Of a DNA stretch of 49,689 nt, positions 1 through 10,170 are shown in pieces (positions within the stretch are counted from its first letter, which is position 1; the number at the start of each line of letters is the position of its first letter). The position numbers were made by a program, and so were the translations under genes. Location of the stretch: NCBI GenBank assembly GCA_003427395.1, contig BFEA01000895.1:110861-160549 (forward strand), given 5' to 3'. The notes under the pieces were generated by a model, which saw nothing but the letters and a program-made list of their open reading frames with translations, was not told the origin of the DNA and made no database searches. The stretch is from Chara braunii (taxonomy: Eukaryota > Streptophyta > Charophyceae > Charales > Characeae).

Positions 1-93
<93 letters not shown>

Positions 94-155
94 GACACAC
101 ACACACACACACACATACACACACACACTCACTTACTCACTCACTCACTCTGGCA
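1..155. repeat. compound (TC)n(AC)n microsatellite
   Basis: The window opens inside a pure TC dinucleotide run (to about base 52), followed by AC repeats with occasional ACAT and ACAG units and then CACT/TCAC units to about base 150. The same composite occurs in inverted order at 633-872. The left end is cut by the window edge, so full length is unknown. Confidence 0.95.
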
Positions 156-254
156 TATACACATGCACATACACGCGGACTCTTCCCGCCCCCCTCCCAA
201 AAAAAAAGTTTCACTTCAGCCCACTTGACAAGGTGATATGAGCACACCCTTATA

Positions 255-350
255 GTGGACTTACGACAGAATGCTCATGTATACTATTGGTGGGGAGCAG
301 CACCTGCTGGAAACCGGGTCCAACGTCCCATGAATATTGTGAATAAAGCA
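255..350 (-). repeat. short dispersed repeat (SINE-like 3' module), copy 1
   Basis: Read on the minus strand, this block has a GGGACG, GGACCCGGTTTCCAGCA and CTGCTCCCC order that is shared with 22170-22240 and, more weakly, 8510-8600. The copy at 22.1 kb is followed by an (AAT)n tail, which suggests the 3' part of a short interspersed element. No tRNA-like head is visible here, so this is a fragment of an unplaced family. Confidence 0.5.
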
Positions 351-632
351 CCGGTTGGAACTCCCCCCTCCCACATTCTTGGAGTTGTGTATAGCGAACA
401 TGACAAAACATAAACATAAAATAATCACTACCTTACCCTTTCCGAACCACATCAACAAACAAACTACGGGCAGCGCACTCGTGCCCTCATCATGGTCAGT
501 CAATGCGTGTGTGTGCGTGTGTTGCACCACCTTACGAATAGACAAAAGCATTCTGTCAAAGTTCATTATAGGGGGAAGCTTATATCACCTGCTCTTGTGT
601 GTTGAAGTGGACGTTTCTGAGGAGAAAAAAAA

Positions 633-769
633 AATGTGTGTGTGCATGTGTGTGTGTCCACGTGTGCATGTGTGTATAATGTGAGAGCGAGTGAGTGAGA
701 GAGAGAGAGTGTGTGTGTGTGTGTGTGTGTATGTGTTGTGTGTGTATGTGTTGTGTGTGTATGTGTGTA

Positions 770-860
<91 letters not shown>

Positions 861-872
861 TTTTGATTAACA
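633..872. repeat. compound (GT)n(GA)n microsatellite
   Basis: GT-rich repeats with TATG interruptions run to about 790, then a nearly pure GA run to about 872. With 1-155 it forms a mirrored pair (TC-AC on the left, GT-GA on the right) around about 480 bp. The long open frames across it are Ser-Leu, His-Thr or Cys-Val repeats produced by the microsatellite and are not genes. Confidence 0.95.
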
Positions 873-1080
873 TGTTTACGACCGAAAATACTTGTATAAA
901 ACAACAGTCCATTTAAAATATTTCATAGACTCATTCAAACTTTTATTCCACCTCTAGCATGCAGTCCAGATTAGAAGGGATACTCATTCTTAAAAGAAAA
1001 GTTTGTATGTAAGATGAACAATATTAAAAGTGGAACGACATTTTTTTAAATGGAATGAAAAATTGAATTTCATAATGTAG

Positions 1081-1165
1081 CATGGCGTACGTGTACGCGT
1101 GTTGAGCGTACACTCGTAAACGTATTCTTATATGTGACAAATACGTTCGTACACGTACTTCTGTA
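1081..1165. other. GTAC-rich cluster, left
   Basis: Within about 85 bp the motifs GTACGTGTACG, GCGTACACTCG, CGTTCGTACACGTAC and TGTACGTG recur on both strands. A denser cluster of the same motif lies at 2266-2570. The two clusters bracket the two MITEs at 1251 and 1815 and resemble the clustered subterminal motifs that some plant DNA transposons use for transposase binding. That role is inference. Confidence 0.5.
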
Positions 1166-1250
1166 CGTGGGAATAAAAAAAAAAAAAAACATAAAAAATA
1201 TCAAAAAAATCTAAAAAACAAGTATGTTATGCAAAATAATATATTTTAAC

Positions 1251-1527
1251 CTAGGCTCCTAGAGTGGCCCGAGGTCACTTGTCCGGCCGGGCCAGAAATA
1301 TTTTCAAAAATAGAAATAAAAAACTTATTTTTAAAACGTATTTTTTATTTTAAATTTGGTAAAGAATGTTGATGTGACTCTGAGGCAAAAGTTGCTCAGT
1401 TTAATTTTCTGCATAATTTTTTATTTTTATTTTTATACTTTGAATTTTTTTTTTCTTTTTTATGACCTTCTCTAATCCTTGCACAAGCTGGCCACTTGGG
1501 ACCTGGGCGGCGCGACTGATAGCCTAG
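1251..1527. mobile_element. MITE family A, copy 1 (277 bp)
   Basis: A 277 bp segment starts CTAGGCTCCTAGAG and ends with an imperfect inverse, ATAGCCTAG. A second diverged copy at 1815-2097 shares the order GAGGTCACTTG, CCGG, an A/T-rich core ending GATGTGAC, CAGTTTAAT, TTTTGCATAA, then GACCTTC, TCCTTGCACA and a GGGCGG end. Terminal inverted repeats, small size and no coding capacity fit a miniature inverted-repeat element. The superfamily is not determinable by eye. Confidence 0.65.
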
Positions 1528-1814
1528 ATTTTAACCATTTTTTCCCTAAGATTAATTTTTAAATTTTATGCCAAACTCAAGTTAAAAATCCAAAACACAA
1601 AGATAAATATTTTAAAATAATTAAAACCAAGAACTAGAAAAAAACAGAAAAAAATAAAATAAAATTATGTAACAAATATATATTATGTAAAATCATGATA
1701 CAAACAACTTTTGTCGGGTAGTCATCTCCAAATTCGCAACCAAATTGGCGTGAAAAATAAAAAACTGAAAAAAAAGGTAATATTATTACAGTAATTGAAA
1801 AACTATTTAAAAGA

Positions 1815-2097
1815 TACGCTACCAGAGTCGTCCGGGGTCACTTGCCAGGCCGGACAAAAACAAAATAATAAAAATAAAAAATAAAAATTATTTTTAACAC
1901 TATTTTGTATTTTAAATACGGTAAATAATTTTGATGTGACCCAGATGAAAAATATCTTCAGTTTAATGTTTTGCATAACATTTTTTTTTTTCAGGATTTG
2001 TTTGATGTTTTTTTTGTTTTTTTTTTGCTAGGACCTTCCCTGGTCCTTGCACATCCTGGAAAAGAGGGTGTCATGGGCGGTCCGGCTGGTAGTATAG
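1815..2097. mobile_element. MITE family A, copy 2 (about 283 bp)
   Basis: This copy begins TACGCTACCAGAG and ends CCGGCTGGTAGTATAG, so its termini pair as TACNCTACCAG inverted repeats. It lies in direct orientation to the copy at 1251-1527 and shares its internal landmarks. The core is A/T-rich with mononucleotide T runs and no open frame. Two copies 290 bp apart suggest local reinsertion or duplication. Confidence 0.65.
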
Positions 2098-2265
2098 TTT
2101 AAGAGTATCAACCTTAAAAAGTATTATAAAGTTTTATTTAGGGTTTTTTATTTTTAAATCCAGCTTGGCTGAGAATTCGGGTATGACTTCATGCCAAACG
2201 TCGTTTGTGTTCTTATTCTGCAAAACATACTTTAATTTCATATTTTTTGGATTATGTTTTTTTAA

Positions 2266-2570
2266 CGTACACGTACACGCGATTTTGGGTTTGTGGAAGT
2301 AAAAACTGAATACGTACGAGTACGGGATGCTACTGAGGTAATTTTATTATGGAATGATTCTCAATGTGATTTATACTCACCCCCGTACGAGTACAAGTCG
2401 TACTCATTTCTCGTACGCTGGACCTGTTGCTTGTTTTGTGATGTTGCAACATATATATTGTTTCGAAGTTTTTTTATGATTTTTTTTTTTTTTTTTTTCG
2501 TACGCGGGTGTACAAGTTCCCTTACAAATATTACCTGTACGTTTCGTACGGAAAAGCCCCGTACGTGTAA
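2266..2570. other. GTAC-rich cluster, right
   Basis: About a dozen copies of CGTAC or GTACG, several as the palindrome CGTACG, lie in 300 bp (for example near 2266, 2310, 2385, 2400, 2500, 2545 and 2560), in an otherwise A/T-rich region where such a motif should be rare. It is the partner of the cluster at 1081-1165. Confidence 0.5.
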
Positions 2571-2585
2571 TATGTTCGGTAATGT

Positions 2586-2969
2586 GTGAATGATTATTTA
2601 TTCTCGGATTTTTTTCTATTGATCCACGAAGCGCGACAACAGGACGACAAGAATGCGACCGTTGCGATTGCAGGAGAGGCTGCAACGTTCGAGTACTCAT
2701 TTTTCAGTCCGCAAGGTGACTCGAGGAGTTGGTTAAAGACTACTATGGTGGACATTAAGCTGGTGGTACGTGACTTTGTGATGAAGAGTACGACGATTCT
2801 GGACAAAATGAGGCACAAGTTATCAAGACTGGATTGTGACCGACTAAGAGTTATCTGCTGGGAAGAAGGTGTTAACTACATTAAGAAGGTGCACGCGATA
2901 GTCGATATCGTTAAACAGCGAGTGATACTTAGATATAGCGAATTGTTGTCCGGCCTGGAACCAGGATAA
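2586..2969 (+). pseudogene. unrecognised open frame, 127 aa, possible gene or element remnant
   Basis: This frame is more gene-like than most in the window: mixed amino-acid composition, no simple repeat, balanced base use. It holds an amphipathic, charged stretch (residues about 45-120, with LKTTMVDIKLVVRDFVMK and a WEEGVNYIKKVHAIVDIVKQ segment). I recognise no domain. The ATG is arbitrary and upstream is A/T-rich. Downstream TTCCATTGCAG at about 3105-3115 and CACTGCAG followed by GTAAGG near 3480-3505 look like splice sites, so it could be an exon of a spliced gene. Equally it may be a relic of the same element as the frames at 5.2-5.9 kb. Confidence 0.3.
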
Positions 2970-3530
2970 TTGCGAGAATGATCGAACCCCGAAGTGTCGG
3001 AGGAAGAAGCCTAAACATGAGTGAGATTAACCTTGGAACAATGAGTATGTGTATTGAAAGTTTTTGCGACATTCTATTGTTGTGTATTAAATTTTTTTAT
3101 GACATTCCATTGCAGTGATCAAAGAGCTGATGAGAATGAGGACCTGGTTTTCCGATTGTTGATTGTATTTTTTGCCTTGCAAAGTCGCTTTCGTTGGTTA
3201 CATAAGTGTGACGACTCCTGGGTGCACCTTTGCCACTGTTATGGTTTGGAGTTTCTGAGTCTTCCTTAGCTAGTTCTGTATATGTATTAATATCGACCCG
3301 ACGTAAATATCACACGCACCATTTGTGAGGTGGTGTGAATAACCGACAAGAAGCAAAAACAACCACTTTTATCGTTGGTGGAACTGTTTTAGGTCGGAGT
3401 CATATATGCCTTGATACCCATTGACGTTGTTGAACCTTCTGACTTACTCACCATTGAGTCTGTTTTCATTTGCCACTGCAGTTCGTTCCTGAATTTCGTA
3501 GGTAAGGTGATGAGCAATCAGGGAAACAAC
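2970..3530. other. no clear gene; possible exon-intron debris
   Basis: Short frames only. Acceptor-like polypyrimidine-CAG sites and GTAAG donors occur (near 3115 and 3500), consistent with, but not proof of, a spliced gene continuing from 2586. The stretch ends at the MITE starting at 3531. Confidence 0.3.
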
Positions 3531-4311
3531 AGAAAAATTTCGCTGAATTAAATAATCATTCTAAAGTAAAATTACATTCTAAATTTTTAATTTTTAATTT
3601 TTCATTCCATCTTAAAATGTAATTTCACTTTTAAAATTTTTGGTCTTACTTGAAAACTTTCCTTCTAAAATCCGGTATCCCTTCTTATTTGAACAGCATG
3701 CTAGAGATAAAAGCAAAGTTTGGATGAGTTCATGAAATATTTTAATTGGACTGTCATTCTATATTAGGATTTTTCAGTCATAAATAGGTTAATCTGATCT
3801 AAATTAGAAGATTTGTTGTAGTACAATGGAAGTTAAATTAAGACATTTGATAAACTCGTTCTCACTTTCATTCCATCTTTAATAAATATATGTTGTAAGA
3901 AAGAAAAAGTCATTTTTAGACATAAACTTATAAAATAAAACTGAAAATTTACTGCATGCTAGAGATAGAATAAAAGTCTAGATGAGTTCATGAAATATTG
4001 TAATTGGACTGTCATTCTATATTAAGATTTTTCAGTCATAAATAGGTTAATCCAATATGAATTAGAACATATTTATTGTAATATAATGAAAGTTTAATTA
4101 AGACATTTGATAAACTTGTCCTCACTTTTATTCAATCTTCAACAAATACATGTAGTAAAAAAGGAAAACTTATTTTTAAACATAAAATTGTCAAATAAAA
4201 CTGAAAATTTTAAAATTGGACGAACATTGGAATAATATTTTTTAAATATGAAGAATTTGTTTTTTATGAAATGTTTTTTTAACTTTCATGTCTTGTGGGA
4301 ATTTTTATGTT
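3531..4311. mobile_element. MITE family B, copy 1, internally duplicated
   Basis: An A/T-rich non-coding element with imperfect inverted ends (AGAAAAATTTCGC at left, GTGGGAATTTTTATGTT at right). It shares almost its whole length with copies at 10171-10613 and 11514-12037, including repeated TTTCATTCCATCTT subterminal motifs, GGATGAGTTCATGAAAT, TTTTCAGTCATAAATAGG and TTGGACGAACATT. This copy is longer because about 258 bp from the GCATGCTAGAGAT landmark (3696 and 3954) is tandemly duplicated. Confidence 0.75.
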
Positions 4312-5247
4312 GAAGCATCAACGCAGGAAACGAGAAGGGTTGAGAAGGAGGGATACCGAATGAGTAAGTAACGAGAGGGAATGTCGTAGCATTTACCTGC
4401 TTTATGTAAGATTGTGGACGTGTCACGCTTCTACCATGAATATGTTTGATGTTCTGCGTAAGCAGCGTAAGAGCAAGTCCCGAGAATTTGCCCTCTTTAT
4501 TGAAGGTGGATCAACATGGTGTGATAGCTAGAAAGGTATAAGGAAGACGTTTGCGTCTTTGACAACTAGTAGTGACTGAAAGGTTTGACGATTCAACGAT
4601 TGTTTCAATTTAAAACTGCATTTGAGTGTAAAGGGTGCATTGTTTTTCGTTATCTTAGACGTTCGAAGGCGAAGAAGAAAGTAAATAAACCTTTCCTCAT
4701 TCTGTTGTTGAAGAATTCACGTTGTCTTGAGTCCTTGGAACATTGGGATCTTGTGTTTTTATCGTCATTATCGAGTTTGTTTAATTGTCGTAAGGAATTC
4801 ACAAAGAAAGGTACGCATGCATACTTGAGGCGATTCATTGGACGTTGTGCATGGAAGAGATTTAACTTCTATTTCTCAGCAACAATTGTTGTCTGATTGC
4901 TATTTGTTGATCGTGTTAAGTTGTCCGAGGTTTGGAAATTGGTCAATAACAAGTTAAGGAGTCTGGTCCTAGCACCGTCTTGCCACCTTGTGTGGTCCGA
5001 CGCGCACAACGGAAGCCCAGAATGATTTGAACTCACTATCCACGGATTGTGGACGTGGTGCACAACCACCATGTGTTTGCACGAAGGAAGTGTTGCTCTG
5101 ATCTTGCGGGGGCTTGCCTCTCGCATGGGTGCGAGGTTAAGTGCACTTGTCTCCAATGCTTGCTAATGCCAATAATATACCAAAGGCTCACCAACATGCT
5201 ACATTGATAATGTCGGGTATGAAAACCAGTGAAGTTTTGGTCAAACG
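4312..5247 (+). pseudogene. unrecognised coding-like remnant between MITE and RT-like frame
   Basis: Contains a 103-codon frame at 4585-4896 with ordinary composition and several interrupted frames to 5247. No known domain is visible. Base composition (balanced, no simple repeats) differs from the surrounding A/T-rich MITE DNA and resembles 2586-2969 and 5248-5960, so all three may belong to one broken coding unit split by the MITE at 3531-4311. Confidence 0.25.
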
Positions 5248-5742
5248 GTGAACACCATAGGACAGTTGATATCCTGTTTGGTGGAGGAGTTAAGTCGTCG
5301 CCGAGTGGATGGCAAAAGTGTGAGGGATGTTGTGGATCGCTATGATATTGTTGCTCTGAAAGCTCGTTTTGAGGGCGTGGTTCTTACTCCGCTGGATCAG
5401 AATCCGGGTAAGACCTTGTTACTCTTCCTGTTGTACTATGAATGAATGATGTTGTTCTTCATCCATAACGTGAGGTATGTTCCGATTGACGTGTGTACTA
5501 TTTCGATCGTGTTAGAGGCAATGAAGGTTGACTTGAAATCTGATGGGATTTCTGGCTTCACTCCCCAGGATTGGATGGGATGGATTGGGCAGACACATAG
5601 AATGCCGAAGAATAAGGATCTTTACCGGTTTTGTCTCATTTGCCCCTCCTATCCGGAGTTAGCAGCTCATACCGGGCGTGTTGTGGTGAAGGTTTCAATC
5701 ATCTTTTGTACAACCTTCCACAAGAGTGACATTTTAATTTAA
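5248..5742 (+). pseudogene. possible atypical reverse-transcriptase remnant
   Basis: One frame reads through a single stop (5443-5445). It carries VVLTPLDQNPGKT about 45 residues from the first Met, then, after the stop, HRMPKNKDLYRFCLICPSYP near codons 45-65 of the second piece. A TPLDxNPG box followed by an LPKxKDxxRxRPI-like box is an arrangement I associate from memory with poorly described retroelement polymerases of algae and protists and, more distantly, with the fingers region of reverse transcriptases. After about 5690 a neighbouring frame continues (EGFNHLLYNLPQE), indicating a frameshift. No YxDD catalytic box follows before the T-rich break at 6117. Family assignment is inference and weak. 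Confidence 0.35.
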
Positions 5743-5756
5743 AGACGGTTTCTCTA

Positions 5757-5960
5757 TTGAAAGGAACTATTTCGAATACGTCTCAAAGCTTCGGTAAGCT
5801 GGATTTTCAGCCTGGTGTGGAAGAAACACTAATGGTTAACGGGAACCCCCATTTTCAGGTCCTGATCAATAGACCCAAAACTAAAATTTCTGATTACCGT
5901 AGTGTCGGTGTACCATTCATCAAGTGTCAGATTCTTGCTCTACGTAGAGGTTTGGGTTAA
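5757..5960 (+). pseudogene. unrecognised 67-codon frame downstream of the RT-like remnant
   Basis: Follows the previous remnant after 14 bp in another frame, with ordinary composition (SFGKLDFQPGVEETLMVNG segment) and no recognisable domain. It is likely a continuation of the same broken unit. A further weak frame continues to about 6110 before a T run. Confidence 0.25.
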
Positions 5961-6275
5961 GGACAGACTCCATTCGGTGCACGTATCGGACTGCTACTTC
6001 GACCAGATTCTCTGATGTCTTCGGTTAGTGGTTCTCAACCCATAGCAAAGTCAATATCTCTCTACCAAAAAAACGCATGCCTTTACCATTCCAACCTTGA
6101 TCGCAACTACATTGTTTTTTTTTTTTTTGAAAGTATATTTTTATTTATTACCTCGAACTTGAAGTGCAAGTCTAAAATATACAAACGTTTTTGTAAAAAC
6201 AAAAAGGTAAATTTTGTAGAGTCATAGCTAGAAAGCCGGGTTGTATACGTTGCCCGAATTGCAATTCAAAACTGA

Positions 6276-6606
6276 ATAATGATTTCCTCAAAACGACCAT
6301 GTTATATTTTTGAACGAAATTGAAAATCCATTTTTCGGCTGAAAATTCATGAAATAAGGGGTACGGTGTTCTGAACCCCCTTGACGTATCTGGACTTCGC
6401 AAAAGTTTACATACATCTGGGTCGGAAAGCGCTGAACCCCTTGGATATATATGGCCTGCATCAAAGTCCAAATACGCCAAGGGGGTACGGTGTTTTCCGA
6501 ACGCTATACCACCTATTTCATGAGTTTTTGGTCGAAAAACGGATTTCCAATTTCGTTCAAAATAATTGAAAAATATAAAATGTATGTTTTGACAAAATCC
6601 TTGTTA
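6276..6606. mobile_element. foldback MITE family C, copy 1 (about 331 bp)
   Basis: Most of the element is one long imperfect inverted repeat centred near 6440. The left arm has TTGAACGAAATTGAAAA, TTTTCGGCTGAAAATTCATG, GGTACGGTGTT and GAACCCCCTTGACGTA; the right arm has their inverses. A copy of the same size, arm order and terminal motifs (TTTCNTCAAAA) lies at 39430-39762, inside the gypsy element. The two short frames across it are near mirror images and are products of the palindrome, not genes. Confidence 0.75.
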
Positions 6607-6630
6607 CCTTATCTTGACTACTGAACAAAT

Positions 6631-7830
6631 GTGTTTAGGGCATCATGCCGTACCGTACACGGACGACCTCAAACCGGCACCCTCCTGCACAGGAACGAAG
6701 TATTGTAACCATTACTGTATAAAAACTAAATCCATACCAGTCGTGATATCCAACCAAACTCCAGGGTTGTAGCGTACTTGAATTCACACCACACACACAC
6801 ACCACACCATGGACTCGACAATCCACGCATACTCCGCTCAGACAACACTCAGCCCACCATCGCTACTTAACCCGGTCACACACAGCGGGCCTACTTCCCG
6901 CAGGTTCCACGAGCGCCTCACCATGATTACAAAACAATGTGTGTTTAGGACATCATGCCCTTCCGAACACGGACAGCCTCTGACCGGCACCCTCCTGCAC
7001 ATGAACGAAGTATCATAACCACTACAACCCTTGGAGGTGTTATAAAAACTAGATCCATACCGGTCATGATATCCAGCCCACCTCCAGGGTTGTAGTGTCC
7101 TTGAACTCACACCACACACACACACCACACCACGAACTCGACAATCCACGCACACTCCACTTGGACAACACACAGCCCATCACCGCTCCTCAACCGGGTC
7201 ACACACAGCGGGTCAACTTCTCGTGAGTTCCACGGGCGTCTCACAGTGATTATTGAACAACGTGTGTTTAGGGCACCATGCCCTGCTGTATACGAGCGAC
7301 CTCGAACCGACACCCTCCTGCACAAGAACGAAGTATCGTAACCACTGCAACCCTTGGATATGTTATAAAAACTAGATTCAATCCGACCGTGATATCCAAC
7401 CCACCTTCAGGGCTGTAGTATTCTTTAATTCACATCACACACACACAACACACCACAGACTCAACATCCACGTACACTCCACTCAGACAACACGCAGCCC
7501 ATCACTGCTCCTTAACCCGGTCACACACAGAGGGCCAACTTCCCGTGGGTTCCACGGGTGCCTCATAGTGATTACCGAACAACGTATGATTAGGGCATCA
7601 TGCCCTACCATACACGGACGGCCTCAAACTGGCACCCTCATGCACAGGAATGAAGTATTGTAACCACTACAACCCTTGAAGGTGATATCCAACCCACCTC
7701 GGGGGCTGTAGCGTCATTGAACTCACACCACACACACACATGACACCACAAACTCGACAATCCATGCACACTCCACTTGGAGAACACGCAGCCCACCACC
7801 GGTTCTTAACCCGGTCACACACAAAGTGCA
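6631..7830. repeat. four tandem copies of a ~310-322 bp unit
   Basis: Copies start at about 6631, 6941, 7264 and 7586 at the landmark GTGTTTAGGGCATCATGCC. Each unit contains CGGACGACCTC, GGCACCCTCCTGCACA, AACGAAGTATTGTAACCA, TATAAAAACTA, a CACCACACACACACACCAC block, ACTCGACAATCCACG and AACCCGGTCACACACA. The fourth lacks the TATAAAAAC stretch and ends partial near 7830. The minus strand gives parallel short frames in successive copies (for example 6838-7173 and 7107-7325); they shift frame between copies and are best treated as satellite shadows. Confidence 0.9.
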
Positions 7831-8499
7831 ATTATAACTCTTTTTTGTGACTCCCGCGTAGCTTCCCCTAAAAAGAAAAGAAAAAAAACATATAAATTAT
7901 GAGTACTCTGTTCTTCTCGCTCTTCCCCCTTTCACTTTAGAAACTTCTCCTCTCACTTCAACTCAATGTATCATCATCTGCCTACTTCGTCCTTCTTCCC
8001 ACTCCTTCACCACCAAACCAGAACCAATGCCACGGACAAAGCCAATGTCCCTCTTCCATTGACCTATGTAAGCCTAGTGCAACTAAGGCCGGATTTTTCT
8101 TCTTCTTCTTCTCCTCCTACTCTTCCTAGTTCCCTCTTCTTCTTCTTCTTCGTCGTCGTCTTTTTTTTTTCCACCACGTTTACTCACAAAAAAACAAAGC
8201 CAACATCTCTTTATTCACAACATCAAGTATCAATACAGGTGATGAAAAACACCCATTCGATACCTAACCACAACTAGCAGGAGTGAAACTCCCAATTTTC
8301 GACACTCCCACTTATGACCGTCACGGTAGAGAGAACAACATTTTTCACTGAGTTGTTTGCATACTTACTGCATTCACCTTTGTATAAGTCTAACGCGACG
8401 CCGAACCCTGTTTCTAGCAGGTGCAACTCCCAACAAGTAGAATTGGAGTCATCATAAACTCAGGACTTGATGCAGGAGTTTCCTCGTACGAGCCACTTT
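7831..8499. other. no recognisable gene
   Basis: T/C-rich sequence with a TATAAATTATG stretch near 7891 followed by pyrimidine-rich DNA; the 103-codon frame at 7966-8277 is Ser/Phe-rich from CTT repeats and not convincing. It may be promoter or LTR debris, but nothing specific supports that. Confidence 0.4.
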
Positions 8500-8610
8500 T
8501 TTTTTCCCCCTTCCCCCCATGTGAAAGACTTTAGTCCATTGGTGAGTAGCAACGCGTGATGGAAATAGGGTCCAACATCCCCAACATAATCAACAAAAAG
8601 AAATGACAGG
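8500..8610 (-). repeat. SINE-like 3' module, weak copy
   Basis: On the minus strand a GGGGATGTTGGACCC, then TTTCCATCACGCGTTGCTACTC order parallels the modules at 255-350 and 22170-22240. Divergence is high and the ends are unclear. Confidence 0.35.
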
Positions 8611-8754
8611 TAATAGGGTTCGAGCTCTTTGTAATCTCTTGGGAAGTAGGAGTCCAAGGCTTCTGTTATAGGCCCCTACATAAGGTCCTTTGGGACATCC
8701 GTTAAAACGGGAACGATACAAGCAAGATTACCATGGCCCCTGTGAAATCTAGGA

Positions 8755-8997
8755 ATAGAAAAAAAAGGAGACAATTGCGCCTGTGACCGCTGCACAATTC
8801 ATAATTCGCATAAATAACAGTCCACTGCAAGATTGGGTCAACCGGTTAAAAACTGCAAGGAAAACAATAAATTATACGTTCGACGGCCTACCAGTTCAAT
8901 AATTGGCAAAAACGGGAGGTGGCCTGGGCTAGTGGTACCGGTCTTTCCCCGGTGGCCTGGCTTGGGCGCAGGTACCGATAATGGGCCCTCCCATTTT
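8755..8997 (+). repeat. repeat X, copy 1, left half (interrupted by LINE-1)
   Basis: About 240 bp, from GGAGACAATTGCGCC to CCCTCCCATTTT, matches the reverse complement of 19753-19990 at roughly 80 % by eye. It holds a hairpin: AAAAACGGGAGG...GTGGTACC (8908-8939) against GGTACC...CCCTCCCATTTT (8971-8997), conserved in the other copy. The X sequence resumes at 18671 in the same orientation (GCCCTGTTTTTGGCTTTTGG), so the LINE between them is an insertion. Confidence 0.7.
8974..8997. repeat. putative LINE-1 target-site duplication, left
   Basis: ACCGATAATGGGCCCTCCCATTTT pairs with ACCGATACCCGCCCTGTTTT at 18671-18690, allowing a 4 bp indel and substitutions. Position at the junction of repeat X with the A-rich tail of the LINE (T-rich on this strand from 8998) fits a retrotransposition duplication. 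Divergence leaves room for coincidence, since both are also X sequence. Confidence 0.45.
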
Positions 8998-9543
8998 GTT
9001 TTGTTTTTTTCGTTTTTCATTTTTTTTAAGGGTTTTCTTTTTGTTTTGGGAAAAGATGAAGAGTCCACTATCAGAGCACAAGACTTTGAGGCCAACAATC
9101 CTTAACAAACAACCCGGTGTGAACAAGGCACTAGGCTCATGACCTACCTTTGGTTCAACCAATCGGTTGGCATCTTAGTCTAAGCTAGTTATATTGTCCT
9201 ACCTGTCGAGCCCTCTGCTCTTCTTATCTATCTACTTAAAAAGTCAAGCGTCGCTGGAACAAAGGGAACAAAGACTAACCATATTCACTGAAACCCTTAC
9301 GAGGTTTAAAGCAACCTGAGTTGCAGAGTGACCAACCCCAATTGGTACTCCATCCACTTGTCCAAATAACGGAGGATGTAACACATTAAACACAGGAAAA
9401 ATAATAATAAAAGAAAACAACTATCAAAGGAAAAAAACCATCTAAACAAAACAACAATTATGAACTACCACATATAATTGCCTGCCTCTTGCGGCTGCTT
9501 ATAACCGAACGTCCTGATACTGATTGTTGTTACTTAGTTTACT

Positions 9544-10159
9544 TTAACCACGAACAAAATTCCAGCTTACATTATGAATTTTTTGTGACCAATCAATTAA
9601 AATTTTGATCGTAACTCTATGTCCTAAGCAACCACCTGAACCCTTTCCCTGCCTTTTGTCTGCTTTTATTCCTAATATTCCAGTCGGCCTTGATGTATTG
9701 TTTGAGTATAGCACGAATGCACGACCTGATCTCAATGTTGGAAGTGTCCCTCCCCTGAAAGATTGCTTTGTTTTTGTTATCCCAAATCACTAAACAAATA
9801 ATTGCTCCATATGCTTGAGCAACATGCCCACAACCCTCTGTCGATGAGACGTTCTCTAGTAGGATTCCCAGTAGAGCCCAGGTACGATCTCGTTCCCAAT
9901 CCCACTCTGAGAAATATCTTCCAATTCATTGACCACCACTCCAGATCTTTTTTTAGGCAGGACAGTCCCACCATAAGTGGGGAGTGGATTCGAAAGGCCA
10001 CACACAACGTTTACATGCTAGTTGAATGACCATACCTTTTGCTGCTAGCCAAACTGCATAAGGGGTGACCAAAAGTGACAAAAACCATAATATTGCAGCA
10101 TGTCTTTGAGACGGTGGTATCTTTAGCTGGCCCCACAGGCGTTTCATAGCTACAATCAC
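9544..10159 (-). pseudogene. LINE-1 ORF2 C-terminal region with zinc-type motif
   Basis: The segment at 10159-9953 reads CKRCVWPFESTPHLWWDCP, the Cys-x2-Cys...His...Cys pattern of the reverse-transcriptase-associated zinc-binding domain (zf-RVT) found at the end of plant L1 ORF2. The next two pieces (10007-9777 and 9735-9544) carry IWSNYLFSDLG and a Trp/Ser-rich tail in shifted frames. In intact relatives this region follows the polymerase and probably assists RNA binding; here it is separated from the rest by the MITE at 10171-10613 and by frameshifts. Confidence 0.65.
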
Positions 10160-10170
10160 CTTTTCTCAAT

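Noticed and set aside
6635-7325. Minus-strand frames repeated in successive satellite units as a tandem gene family
   Set aside because: Frames start and stop at different places between units and are not preserved by the substitutions.
6631-7830. CRISPR array
   Set aside because: Unit length is over 300 bp with no short repeat and unique spacer pattern, and the host is a eukaryote.
7966-8277. 103-codon Ser/Phe-rich frame as a gene
   Set aside because: Dominated by CTT repeats and T runs, with no domain and no supporting signals.
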